DNA of 64,000 nt, from positions 4,340,001 to 4,404,000 of the forward strand of contig JACCLO010000001.1 in NCBI GenBank assembly GCA_029448655.1, read 5' to 3'. The stretch comes from Wolfiporia cocos. Taxonomy: Eukaryota > Basidiomycota > Agaricomycetes > Polyporales > Phaeolaceae. The position numbers and the translations under genes are program-made. Under the pieces are notes generated by a model. It searched no databases. It was not told where the DNA came from and saw only the letters and a list, made by a program, of their open reading frames with translations. Of this stretch, positions 44,823 through 55,502 are shown in pieces (position 1 is the stretch's first letter; each line of letters opens with the position of its first letter).

Positions 44823-46379
44823 ATGCAGTGCAGTCAACAGAATCGTCCGCTCATGCTGCCGTATTCACAATGGAAGAGCTGGCCTGATCGCATAAAGTGA
44901 GCCGTCCGTCTAGTGGCCTCGATGAAAACCTAACCGCCCAAAATCGCTAGGCACTTCACGCCAGCATGGCACGCCGTAATCATGGGTACGGGCGCTGTGT
45001 CCGCCCTGCTCACCGACTTTCCCTACGGTCAAGACAATAACAATTTCAAGATCGCTGGATGCGTCTTCTTCGTGCTCAACCTGGCCCTATTCATTTTTGT
45101 CTGCATCTGCACGCTGCTGCGGTATGTGATGTACCCGGAGGTGAGTTACTGTGCTAGAACTCTTGGGAGCGTGCTCATGAGAATTTTATGTAGGTATTCT
45201 GGCTCATGCTTTCACACCCGGCGCAAAGTCTGTTTATCGGTTGTTTCCCCATGGGTATGGCGACACTGATCAATTCGGCCTTGGTACGGTTTCTTATGCT
45301 AGCAACAATAGCGCGATGCTGACGAAAAGCAGGCTTTGAACCAAAACTGGGGCTTCGGCGGCGACGGACTGCTGTACGTATGCTGGGGATTCTGGTGGCT
45401 CAATTCGGGTCTTTCGTACCTTGTGGCATACGGAATGATCTACACGATGTGAGTGACTCGTTGTTTTTGCCCCCCGGTTGCTCAAAGTCTGACGACGAGC
45501 ATAGGGTGACCCGGCAAGAGCACTCGATCTCCAACATGGCTGCCGTCTGGCTTTTACCTGTAGTCACCCTGGTCGTCGCGTCCTCTACGGGTGGTCTTCT
45601 GGCAGCTGCGCTCAAGCCGCACTCACACACGCTCGCGCTTGTCACCACCGGCTTCTCCTTCACCATGGTCGCAATGGGTCTCTCCTTCGCACTCATGATG
45701 ATCACGATCTACCTCCTGCGCCTCATCATCCGCGGTGTGCCTGACCCGGGTCTCGTCCTCTCCGCATTCATCGTGCTTGGTCCGCTCGGTCAGGGCGGCT
45801 TCTCGCTTCTCGTGAACGGCACGGCGATGTCCGAGCTGCTCCCGCTACACATCGGGTCTGACTTCCCGCAGAGCCAGCTCGCGGGGCAGATGATCTTCGC
45901 AACGTGCTTCTGTGCGTCGTACGGCCTCTGGTCGATGGGTATCGCATGGATCATTCTCGCCCTCTGCACCATCTACCACGTCGTCGTCGTCAAGCGCACG
46001 CCTCTCCGCTTCAACATGGGCTACTGGGGTCTTATTTTCCCGAACGGCGTGTGGGCACTGCTCACAGTCGAGCTCTCGAAGGTGCTGGACAGCGGCTTTT
46101 TCAGGGTCGCCGGCTCGCTTTGGTCTGGTATGTGTCCTTTACCATCTCGCTTGGAAGTACCGTGGCTGATCAATATCTACAGCGGTCGTATTCTTGGTCT
46201 GGGGATGCGTTTTCCTGCGCAGCATCCCGTCCTTCATCGATGGTACACTCTTCATGGCACCCTGCATACCCAGTAACTCGATGCCCGCTGCCCAGCCGCA
46301 GCAAGCGTCAGACGCGGAGAAGGGCGTCAGCTCCACCGACTCGGATACGCTCACAGGACACGTCCACAAGAGCAAGTAA
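44823..46379 (+). CDS. TDT-family transporter (SSU1 sulfite / Mae1 malate type)
   Basis: Six exons (44823-44896, 44951-45140, 45194-45283, 45333-45448, 45505-46127, 46183-46379) give 429 residues. This is a ten-helix tellurite-resistance/dicarboxylate transporter family member ('voltage-dependent anion channel' fold) in the plasma membrane. Markers are HFTPAWHAVIMGTGAVS at the first helix, WLMLSHPAQSLFIGCFPMG, WGFWWLNSGLSYLVAYGMIYTM, and FNMGYWGLIFPNGVWALLTVEL near the C-terminus. The last is typical of Ssu1-type sulfite exporters and Mae1-type malate permeases. Which substrate it carries cannot be told from sequence alone, although the GLIFPNG motif and overall wording recall Ssu1. The start at 44823 (MQCSQQNRPLMLPYSQWKSW) runs in phase through the first intron to HFTPAW. 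The C-terminal 40 residues are hydrophilic and Ser/Thr-rich. The gene appears intact and stands alone. Confidence 0.93.
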
Positions 46380-47203
46380 ACTCAGCCGCCAACTAGGCGA
46401 GTCCAGGATACACATGCAGGGATATCTACATCCAGTCTTCTTCACCTGCTCACTACCCCGTCCCACTGTTACATAGTGTATAATCCCCCCGTAATGCCCT
46501 CGCCACGATCCCACGACTCCTCCTGTTAGCGCATAGATACGACCTGACGAACTCTGATCTCCCCCCACCCGTGTGCCTCCTGTCTGCAGCAGTGTGAGGC
46601 GGTCCTTGGCCGACTGCCGACGCTGTGTACCGAACGGGCCCTTGATGATGCCTTCGTGTACATGCCTTTCGCTCTTTGTCTTGGCTAGGATGTGGATGCA
46701 GCTGGGACTGTACATAGGATGGGGCGGTTGGATGCGCGGTCGTTGTTGCCCCGTTCTTGGATTCTGCTGTAACTTATCGTGCTGTCGTTCTATGTACGGA
46801 TATTCCGTCTCAAACAGTTCCACTTGATCTATATTAAATGAATAGGCTTGTGCATTATGCTGATCAGAGGGTTACGCCAACGACACTCGATGCAGCAGAG
46901 TCTCTCCCGTTTATCTGAAGACAACACATCGGCGACCTCTTCAGATCACGCAATGTACAGAAATTCTCAGACAACACGGAGGATTTGATGACAATTCTTG
47001 AATGGTTCTGAGATGCTGATACTGATGCTGAGGAGATCACTAGCCACTCCCCGTGAAAACTACGGTCAGGCGCCGTCAGCGTCGGGGCTGGGCCACCCAG
47101 ATGAGGTACAACAAGTCTCAGTTCCGCCCGCCCAGAGTCGATCAGGCTCCGCCAACCCCGCTCGTTTTTCGAGCATTCTTTCTGTGTATATAGATGTAAA
47201 CGA
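46380..47203. other. Intergenic region downstream of the transporter
   Basis: It holds the transporter 3' UTR. The plus frame at 46998-47207 shows no known motif and may be part of the decayed transposon gene that follows. Confidence 0.4.
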
Positions 47204-47449
47204 ATGACATGCTCTTGTAGAGCACCTATTGAACTTGTCCGTAAGGCTTGTCTGTTCGCCCTACTAGCCGAAGGTCAGCTCGGCGACATGCCCGCAGACT
47301 CCACCAAGACGTACGTTTGTACTTGCTCGAAGTGCAATGGCAAGCAGGTCGCGAGGCCTACTTTCTATCGACATCGTAAGATGCGCGAGCACACGTTTGT
47401 GCCTTTACATCCGGCTTTAGCGAATTTTGTCTCGCGAGGTCCTCGGTAG
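47204..47449 (+). pseudogene. Fragment of a transposon N-terminal Cys-rich module
   Basis: The frame contains KTYVCTCSKCNGKQVARPTF followed by YRHRKMREH. A Cys/His cluster then an R-x-T/S-x-Y-x-H-R pattern is what I remember from the N-terminus of CACTA/Tnp2-like and related transposases in basidiomycetes. Only about 40 residues of similarity remain, and the frame stops soon after. Nothing like a Tnp2 core follows, so this looks like a truncated relic. The assignment rests on a short motif and could be wrong. Confidence 0.4.
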
Positions 47450-47579
47450 CAAGTGCGAGTAATTATGATATTTCTGCACAAGAAAATATTGATACCTCCC
47501 TGCAAGGAGATGTACAGCATTCGAGCCGCGTGACCGAGTCACTGACTCGCGCCAAATGCGCCGTCTCAGGTGCGAATGA

Positions 47580-47911
47580 AAGTTCTTCATGAAATAGCTC
47601 CATCGGCTTGAAAAATTTGCACCGTGTATCACGAGGAGGTCACGGGCAACTTCTGGGTCATTCATGACAACAAAAAGCTGGTTCCCCATCCAGACAGAGT
47701 ATATAGACCCATACTGCTTTGTCTATCTATGCAGTATGCGTTCTGGATATTTGGGTAAAAACGGGAAGCGAAATAAGGGTCCTGGAGGTATCGGATTCCC
47801 ATCCTTGTCTTTGAGGTTCCTGCGCAATAGACAACGCCATAGAGCATATATGCCGGAGAGTACTACAGCACCTGTGGCTATATGGCGGAATATCTGCACA
47901 TACTCCTGTCG
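47580..47911 (-). pseudogene. Cytochrome P450 5'-end relic
   Basis: Reading the minus strand gives a membrane-anchor segment (HIATGAVVLSGIYALWRCLL), the polybasic and proline-rich hinge RNLKDKDGNPIPPGP, then FPFLPKYPERILHR, an in-frame TAG at 47723-47725 where families usually have Trp, then TKQYGSIYSVWMGNQLF, VVMNDPEVARDLLV, HGANFSSRWSYFMKN. These are the first 110-120 residues of a basidiomycete microsomal P450, in the right order. The oxygen-binding, ExxR and heme-Cys regions are absent nearby, and a stop also lies just upstream of the anchor. The copy is therefore truncated and disabled. Confidence 0.8.
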
Positions 47912-47925
47912 CTATAGATCGTTTA

Positions 47926-50678
47926 AAACTTCTATGGACAATCCAACCGCTGTGGAGGACCAACCAGGACTGCATGTTAATCAAACGGAATAGACTCGGA
48001 GCAGTATTTCGCTAGGAGACTCGTCATATCCAGGTTCTGGGGCATTTGCGTTGGGGGTGCTCTTTGTGCAATTTCGACTATGAGCTTAAATTTCAGGATG
48101 AAATCATCGCTCTTTCCAGATGCATGTTAGCTCACATTTGCTACAGCATTTCAGAGTTCTTGTTGAACCCTGCATTCTGTGGAATCATCTACCTCTCTGA
48201 CATGGAGCCAATTGATTGACTGTCACTCAAGAAATGCAGGGGGTGGCACATCGTGGTAATTGTTTTACCCGTCTGAGGTCCAACACCACCATAATAGATA
48301 TCTGTAATCATATGGCAGCGGAGTCTATCATCTACGAAAGTGAAAGTGAACATTCAATATTCAATTTTGTCACATGTTGACAGATATGCGCTAAGAAACC
48401 CTATCAAATCGGTTCCAAAGCTGTGTTTGACAATACCACCGGAGCGGAGATGTTGCCTTTCGTGTGATGGCGTCATGGTGGGCTATGGGAAGGTGTTTAC
48501 ACTCGATCTGCAATCACACCCGGCCGTTTTGTATTGAAATTCTGCAGTCTGCGGAGCGCTTCAATCATGCTTCGCATTTGTTACTCGGATTTTGCGTGGA
48601 CCAACATCAGGCTTGCAACGCAGACTGCTGATGGAGTGGCTGAACTCCTTATGACTGACATCAACAAAAACTCGACACATCCTAATGTTGAAACGTTGAA
48701 GTCCGTGCATGGCGTCTGGACGAGTGCCGGCGATCGTGCTAGGCGTCCGTAGGTAGTGATCGAGTCACCGAGCCTGTACCTACTTCTTCATGCGTTTGCA
48801 ACGAGCTATCGAGTCCCTTTGCTCAGCCAAGCGCATTCCGGTTCTCACGAGTTTTGCGACGGCCTTTTCTCTACACCTGACCCCAACACAGCTCTTCACG
48901 CACGTCCACTCCACTGGCAAGGACAAACTCCAACTCCGTGTGACAACCGTTGCAGAATTCTGCTGATTGTTCTATAAGGGTCCATGCAACAACTCCGGCT
49001 AGATTGAGTGGGAGGTGTTTATTTCCAGACCTAGATACTGCACCAAAGTTGAACTTGATACACCAATAAATGTCGATCGCGATAATGGACCAACCACGCG
49101 TCCACAAGTTGGCCTTCAGCGCTTGTTCGTGTCCGAACTTGAAAAGGGGTGTGAACACATGAGATTTGAAGAAGAGTCCAAGACGGCATGCTGGTAATCA
49201 GTCCTGCCTTTATGATGTCAAGATTGCATGATGCCAAGGCCTGAGGAGGTGAAGAGATGCATATTTCGTCGACACCGTGGCTGTCTCTCAGTAAGTTGAA
49301 TCATTCAACTTACTTATGATAACGTACTCGTTGGCGAGTGATTGCTTAGGATTGCGCTGGGGCGATGTTTGTGACTTCTCACAGACCCCGTGCTCAAAAG
49401 CTCATCGTTTAGTAAGTAAGTTAGTAATGGCGGCGTGTTACCCATATCATTTGTTAGTCGCTGACCAGTTCGCTTGCTCGCGGAGTTGATTCTTATAGGA
49501 TCAGGTACGCGGTTGCCAGCCTCTCATGACGGAGCCTGGATTATGACCGCCGATGTGCAATTTCAGTCCGTATTGATACAGCTGATTGTTGATACTCGAA
49601 GGTCCATCTTTGAGGTGGTCTGCTTTTTTAGGTTCACCTTGCATTAACATCGCTACAATCACGCTGATATTCACTCAGGGGAACGCTGCGTGTTTGTGGC
49701 GGAGTTGGTTATCTTTCTGGTCTGGCTCTCTAGAATCCCATTTACGCCAAGACAAGCAATCCAATTACTTACTATAACATCCACCGATCTATCTCCCCCT
49801 TGATGGACGATCTTTCTTTTAAATCCTTTCTGCGACATATCCTGCACTATCTGTGTTTCTCTGCCGACCTTGCAGGATCCAGATCGTCGAAACAGGGCGT
49901 TGTGTAGCAGCAAGAGGTTTTGCAGATCGTGGTGATCCGCCACATATTCGGCACTGACACCGCCAATGCTCAGGGAGAGGTTCATGCCATGTGGGTTGCG
50001 ATGTAGACGCACTCCTTCACTGTTTTTTTTTCGTGAAGCACATCATTTGATCTAAGCAGCACACATCCCATGGAAATAAGTGGCGCGCGGCAAGTCATTC
50101 CGGTCTGGCGATCTCAAACAGTTGATACAATCAGATAAGTGGTCTCTTCGAGCCACACGCCGCTAGAATAATCGGTGACAGTTGGTCAATACGCACTGCT
50201 TTCTGCCGCGCGTCGGTACCGCAGTGATAAAGACATTCCCGGAGGTATTTGGAACAAAGTCATGTGGCCGATGGTCCATACAGTAACCTAGCCCAAGAGT
50301 GGCTCTCGCTTCGTCAGAACGCCGACATTAACGGCGCTGTATAAATCATGATCTCCCTATCGCAATTGCAGGGCTCGACAAGAACGCCGGCAAACTCATT
50401 GATTTGAGCCCCGCGGATCAGCGCGGAACACGCGCAGCACGAGTGGGCTTTCCATGTATTCATGAATATTTCACCTAGCGAACCTCGATCTCTAACACAA
50501 TGTGCCGCCCTGTCGGGTACGCTTCGTTCAACATCTCCTCTTATTACAATCAGACCGATCGCTGAATGTGCGTCAAATAGTTTGATGACAATATGACACG
50601 AAAGCGAAGCGGGTGGTTTTTATGGGACAGGGTTAGGCATCCAGTGAACCAACATCTGTCGCGGACCACGAAAGGATC
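47926..50678. other. Gene-free debris region
   Basis: AT-richer than its surroundings, with only short unrelated frames on both strands. It follows the P450 relic and may contain further decayed sequence, but I could not recognise any. A 25-nt near-perfect palindrome sits at 49290-49314. Confidence 0.4.
49290..49314. repeat. Perfect 12-bp inverted repeat with 1-nt centre
   Basis: AGTAAGTTGAAT, one C, then ATTCAACTTACT. A second small hairpin (ACTCG-ttgg-CGAGT) follows at 49326-49339. No gene abuts it. It could be a transposon end or footprint or a binding site, and no role can be shown. Confidence 0.6.
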
Positions 50679-51721
50679 ATGGAAGACTATAGCGTGCACT
50701 ATCGTCGAGACGGTGAGTATACGTATACCTGCCCTTTGCCCATGAGATCTGTGGTACGAGTCTAGCGCATTTTTCATGCACTGCGCAGAGTGGGAATGGA
50801 ATCTTTCCTCAATGGGACTCAATTACTCGTCGTCTCCGTCGTATCGGCCGCAAGGAAGGGATGACACCAATTTCCTCACCATGTTGTCCGGAACCATTGG
50901 CACGTCCCTGGCTGCTTGTAATATCCCTTTATGCTCATGCTATGCTAGCAGGTACTCTTCAGCCTCCAGCGGGTATTTCAAGTCTAGACTGGCCATACAA
51001 TGTCTACGACGACGAGGCTCTCACGTGGCCCTCAAATCATGAAGGACATCTCAGCAACGGCCACATCGTGGCATCGCATTATAATTCCTGTGATTCTCTG
51101 CAGCTGATGGCCGCAAACGGCAATGGTAGGGCGGCGGTTCACTCACATGGTTATCACTGAGATCGTGGACCAAAAGCAATAAAATATATAGCAGGTTCTG
51201 CGGCAACATTCCATCGACCTCACGCCGCGTCGTTCGCTCACAAGATTGACTTAACGCCATTGACACCGGCTCAACAATATATCCCATCGACACCTAGCCC
51301 CAGCACACCATCTCCACCCAGACGCGCCGGATACAAGCTGCTTAGCATTGCGCCTGCTCCGTCACCAAAACCCAAGAGCAACCTTAATGATGACCAGAAC
51401 CGCAAGTTCCAATGTAGGCAATGCGACCGCCGTTTCCTGCGCGAATACACGCGCAAGGTGCACGAGATGACGCATCAGCCGAAGGTGCAGCAGCCATTCC
51501 GGTGTGGTGTTGCCAACTGTGACAGTCGCTTTTCTCGTCGACACGACCGGCTGAGGCGCGTATGCTGTGGGCACTCTCGACTCTTAGGCTGATGTCTTGA
51601 TGATAGGCACGAGGTCCTCAAACACGGTCAGGAATGCGAATGGACATGTGAAGTCTGCGGTAAATTCTTCTCCGTGGAGAAGACTTTTGAACGCCATGTG
51701 TGTATTGCATACAGGCGTTGA
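50679..51721 (+). CDS. C2H2 zinc finger protein
   Basis: Five proposed exons (50679-50712, 50789-50917, 50952-51125, 51195-51555, 51607-51721) give 270 residues. The C-terminal third holds zinc fingers: FQCRQCDRRFLREYTRKVH with C-X2-C-X12-H-X3-H, then FRCGVANCDSRF...HDRLR-HEVLKH with C-X4-C-X12-H-X4-H, and a third incomplete finger WTCEVCGKFFSVEKTFERHV that lacks a clean final ligand. A Ser/Pro/Thr-rich linker (TPLTPAQQYIPSTPSPSTPS) precedes them. The N-terminal part is not recognised. It is a probable DNA-binding regulator with unknown targets. Two splice choices are weak: the third exon follows an unusually short 34-nt intron, and the last intron needs a GC donor (51556) to restore the second finger. 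These could instead mean that the gene is mildly damaged. It lies between decayed sequence and the PI 4-kinase gene. Confidence 0.68.
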
Positions 51722-52274
51722 AATGGTGAACGAAGAAGATGAATTGTAAGCATGCCAGCTCGCTACTGGAGTGCGTATCAATATCAAAATCTTCTAATAA
51801 TCCGCGCTGATGCGGGAATTCCTCAGGCTCCTTTAGCCAGAGAAATATGGGCCGGTCTTCCATGAAAAATTCCATGAGATCTCCCCATGCAGGCGTGGCG
51901 TTGCTTACACAAGGGGCATGGGTGCACAAACTGCTGTGTTTGCCACGGACCCCGCCAAATACTCAATGATTATTCGTGATCCCGCTCAGGTGCTAACGAG
52001 GCGAAGGAGACTGGTCTTATTACGCAGTAGACTATTGAGGAAGTTGTTGGTTTACATAAATGAGTCTCATCGATCGATACCAATATATAGAATGCAGGCA
52101 ATGGAAATAGCGAACCCGACAAATACGCGCCCGTGCCACCAAATGATGAGCGCTGCGGTTGCCAATTGCGGAAAACACCAATGCAACTCGGCGTCGAGCC
52201 ACATGCAGCGCACGGTCACCGCGAGCGTGCTATTACGTCCAGCCTTTCCCTAGCTTTTTCTGACCATCGTCCTG
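51722..52274. other. Intergenic region, PI 4-kinase promoter
   Basis: A 553-bp gap between two codirectional genes. Frames on both strands (for example minus 51618-51929, plus 51918-52253) have no recognised similarity. It presumably carries the LSB6 promoter. Confidence 0.4.
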
Positions 52275-55200
52275 ATGCCGGGCCGCTCGGAATACCAGCC
52301 GCTGTCGCAGGGTATCGATGAAGAGGAGGAGGATGTCGTGGAGGGACTGTCCCCGAGGCTACCCCAACCTTCCCCGCGTCCACGGCGTCCAGGCAACATT
52401 GACCTGAGCAAACTGGATATTGCATTCAAAAGGTGGGAGGCCATACTATGCTGATGTGCGTATCTGATGATGTGTACCTAAGGTGGACAGAATCTATTGC
52501 GCAGAAAGTGAAACGGAGGAAGAAGGTCGAAGACTATTCGAAGAAGGAGATTTTACACAGTGTCTTCGAACCACAGGTCGTGTTTCCAGACGTGGACTAT
52601 GGGCTTGTGAGGCATTCTGAGCCCATGACTGATACTACTACTGAGTCCTCGCTCTCACAGGTGAAGACGCTCGATCACAAGCCACCCATGACCCGGGTAG
52701 ACTTCGCTAGGTAAGTTGTTACAGACTGTTTCGTAGCCAACCTCCCGCCTCAACGAGACAAGACTAGTCGAAGCAGTCAAAGACGCAATTGGAGATGGCA
52801 TTCACCCGAAAATGATCACGAAGGGGTCTTCAGGGTCATACTTCGCCCGTGCTAAGTTGGACGGACACGTTCAAACTGTAGCGTAAGGATTCATTTTCAC
52901 ATCTGTGTCTGCAGAATGTGAAGTCGTATCTAGTGTCTTCAAACCCAAAGACGAGGAACCGTATGGTCGTTTGAACCCGAAGGTGAGCAAGGAGCTTGCC
53001 GGTGAGACCTAACTTCACGACGCCTTTGAAATGTAGACAACAAAGTGGCTGCACAGACAGTTCAGATGGATCATCCCTTTTGGTCGTGCATGTCTAATTC
53101 CTAACTTAAGGTCAGTAGATTGCAATCTCAGAATATGTCAGACTAACCAGTAATGTCTCGATTTAGTTACATCTCAGAAGCCGCCGCATCGCTCCTTGAC
53201 GAGAGATTGAACCTGCATATAGTCCCCAGAACACAGCTGGTCTCGCTATCCAGTCCGGTACGCGTGCCTCCTCGCCCACCGAATTGACATTCATAGCGTT
53301 GTCTGAAGGCCTTCTTCTACGACTGGCTGGATCGGCAAGCTGCTAAGAAAGGTAAAACGCTACCAGAGAAGATTGGGAGCATGCAGTACTTCTTACATGG
53401 ATATACTGGTACGTTAGACTTGCAATGATTCTCACTTTTCTAACCCGGTAGTTTCCAGATGCGTCGGACTTCCTTCGCAAATATCCATGGCCGGGGCGAG
53501 CCATTTCGGATACTTTCGACGACTCAAATCATCGGAAAGGAAGCTTTTCCAAAAAGTCCCTCACTACTCTCAAGATTATATGTGGTAGAACAGGCGATGA
53601 AGAGGACATGTTCGATGAGGACGATCGCGAAGACGAGCGCGTTCTGTTTGATGCTACCGAGAGCCGCTCGGATCAATCGTTTTATTGGACTCCTGCTCTA
53701 CAGGACAATTTTCGTGAAGAGCTTGAGAAGTACGCCGACGTTTGTCGTATATTTCATTGTCCGCTGACACAGAGCCACTTTACAGGCTGGTCATTCTGGG
53801 TATGTTTCCGAATCTGCCGAAGAAGAGTGCTATGCTAAATGTACACAGACTACCTCATGCTCAATACCGACCGCGGCGCCGACAACTATATGATCAAATA
53901 CTGCGACTTTGATCACTCGAAAACTTTAGTGGACGTTGCGCCGTCCCGTATTTCGCGCCTCGAAATGCCAATGATGACCGAGTTTCGGCGACCTGAATCT
54001 GTTCACAACAGTCCACAGATGGGTGCAGGCCCCTCTGCAGCATCCACTTTGTCTCAACCAGGCTATTCAAACCCCCACGTCCCGTATACCCGGCAGCCGC
54101 ATATACACATAGCTGCCATAGATAATTCCCTCTCTTTCCCGCATGAGCACCCACGTGGATGGCGGTCATATACCTACGGGTGGCTATACCTTCCCGTTAC
54201 AATAATTGGACGACCATTCAGTCGGAGAACGAGGGAACATTTCTTGCCGCTGCTCACTTCGACAGCATGGTGGGCGGAAACGACGTATGAGCTGCGGAAA
54301 CTATTCGCAGTCGACCCAGACTTCCACCCTAAGATGTTCAGGGTATGTGCTAGTTCCCGTCACAATTTCGGTCAGTCTCATTGTCACCTTCAGCGGCAAC
54401 TTGCTGTGATCAAGGGACAAGCCTGGAACATTGTCCAATCGCTGAAACATGCTGTGAGTTTTAGAACTGACCCACACGTGCTATATTGCTAATGGTGCTG
54501 TTAGGACGAAGGTGAGGTTGTCTGACTAAGCGGAATCAACCATTGATCCTGGCCAGGTCCACTCGAGTTAACCCGACGGCAGAAGGTTGTTGTTTGGGAT
54601 GATGAAGTGGAGCTAACATCTGAGAGGTTGCCGGAGTTGCCATCGCCAGCGCGCCCTACCACATCTCCGCGCGCGTCGATCAGCACCATGCCATTGCCCA
54701 AACACACCCGCAGCCACAGCTCCTCGGACTTCCCGCCGCCCATCAGGCGTGTGTCGTCCGAATTTTCTCGCCCGGTCTCATTCGCATCGAAATTCTCGCG
54801 CGTGCATCCCGCTACGACAGGCGTGACGGTGCTTGAGCACATGGAGCGACTGGACGCTGTCGAGGCAGGGCTGAAGCGTCTCGGGGTCGATGACACAGCA
54901 GTGGGGGACCAGGAGATCGACGTTGGCGAAATGTCCACGTCTGCGCCGGCGCCGAGAGCGGTGCCTGCGATTAAGGAGACCAGCCCTGAGACTGCTGAAG
55001 AGCCCACGTCCCCTTCAGTGAGGTCTGACCATCTGCCTGCGGTGCCGGAGGACATGTTATCTGGTTCTATGACGGAAGACGATCTAGTTGCAATGTCCAA
55101 GTCAACGTCGCAGCTTGAGCTTGCGCGCGATCGCCGACACACGCGATGGCCTAGTGGGCCCCAGGCAGGTCGGGCGAGTTTGGACTGGATGCAGATTGAC

Positions 55201-55345
55201 TCTGCTGAAAGCCCACGGCCGCGTACGGTGATCGTCGAGGTAAGCATTTGTCAGAAACTCACTGCGCGCACTTTGATGAGACGCGCCGACAATATTGCAG
55301 CGACTGGAAACAGTCAACACCAATCCATTCTTTTCCTGTTGGTAA
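52275..55345 (+). CDS. LSB6: Type II phosphatidylinositol 4-kinase (LSB6)
   Basis: Fourteen exons (52275-52432, 52483-52710, 52763-52880, 52934-52982, 53037-53110, 53167-53257, 53309-53408, 53459-53729, 53786-53799, 53850-54342, 54394-54453, 54505-54511, 54557-55239, 55301-55345) give 796 residues. The enzyme phosphorylates phosphatidylinositol to PI4P on endosomal, vacuolar and plasma membranes. The kinase region starts with the nucleotide loop TKGSSGSYFARAKL (near residue 150) and VAVFKPKDEEPYGRLNPK. It continues with WIIPFGRACLIPNLSYISEAA, VPRTQLVSLSSPAFFYDWLD, and the catalytic block LVILDYLMLNTDRGADNYMI, then AIDNSLSFPHEHP. The conserved C-terminus RLETVNTNPFFSCW is split by the last intron. 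An acidic insert (GDEEDMFDEDDREDER) lies between the kinase lobes, and about 200 Ser-rich residues precede the C-terminus. Exon 9 (14 nt) and exon 12 (7 nt) are microexons needed to keep the kinase core intact. The gene is convergent with the splicing factor at 55503. Confidence 0.95.
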
Positions 55346-55502
55346 GATTTATTTATGTCAGGGACACTTCAATATGCTTTCGCAACTTGCACACGCTCTC
55401 TTGGCCTCGTTTTGCTTGTACACTACTGGATTGTCGCACAGCTACAACACGAACACAACATAGATGGTACATATTCACGGCAACAACGGCGCTCGTCGCG
55501 AG

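Noticed and set aside
47926..50678. Search for further P450 exons (ExxR, heme-Cys) downstream of the P450 relic
   Set aside because: No such motifs were found in any frame by eye, so the relic was not extended.
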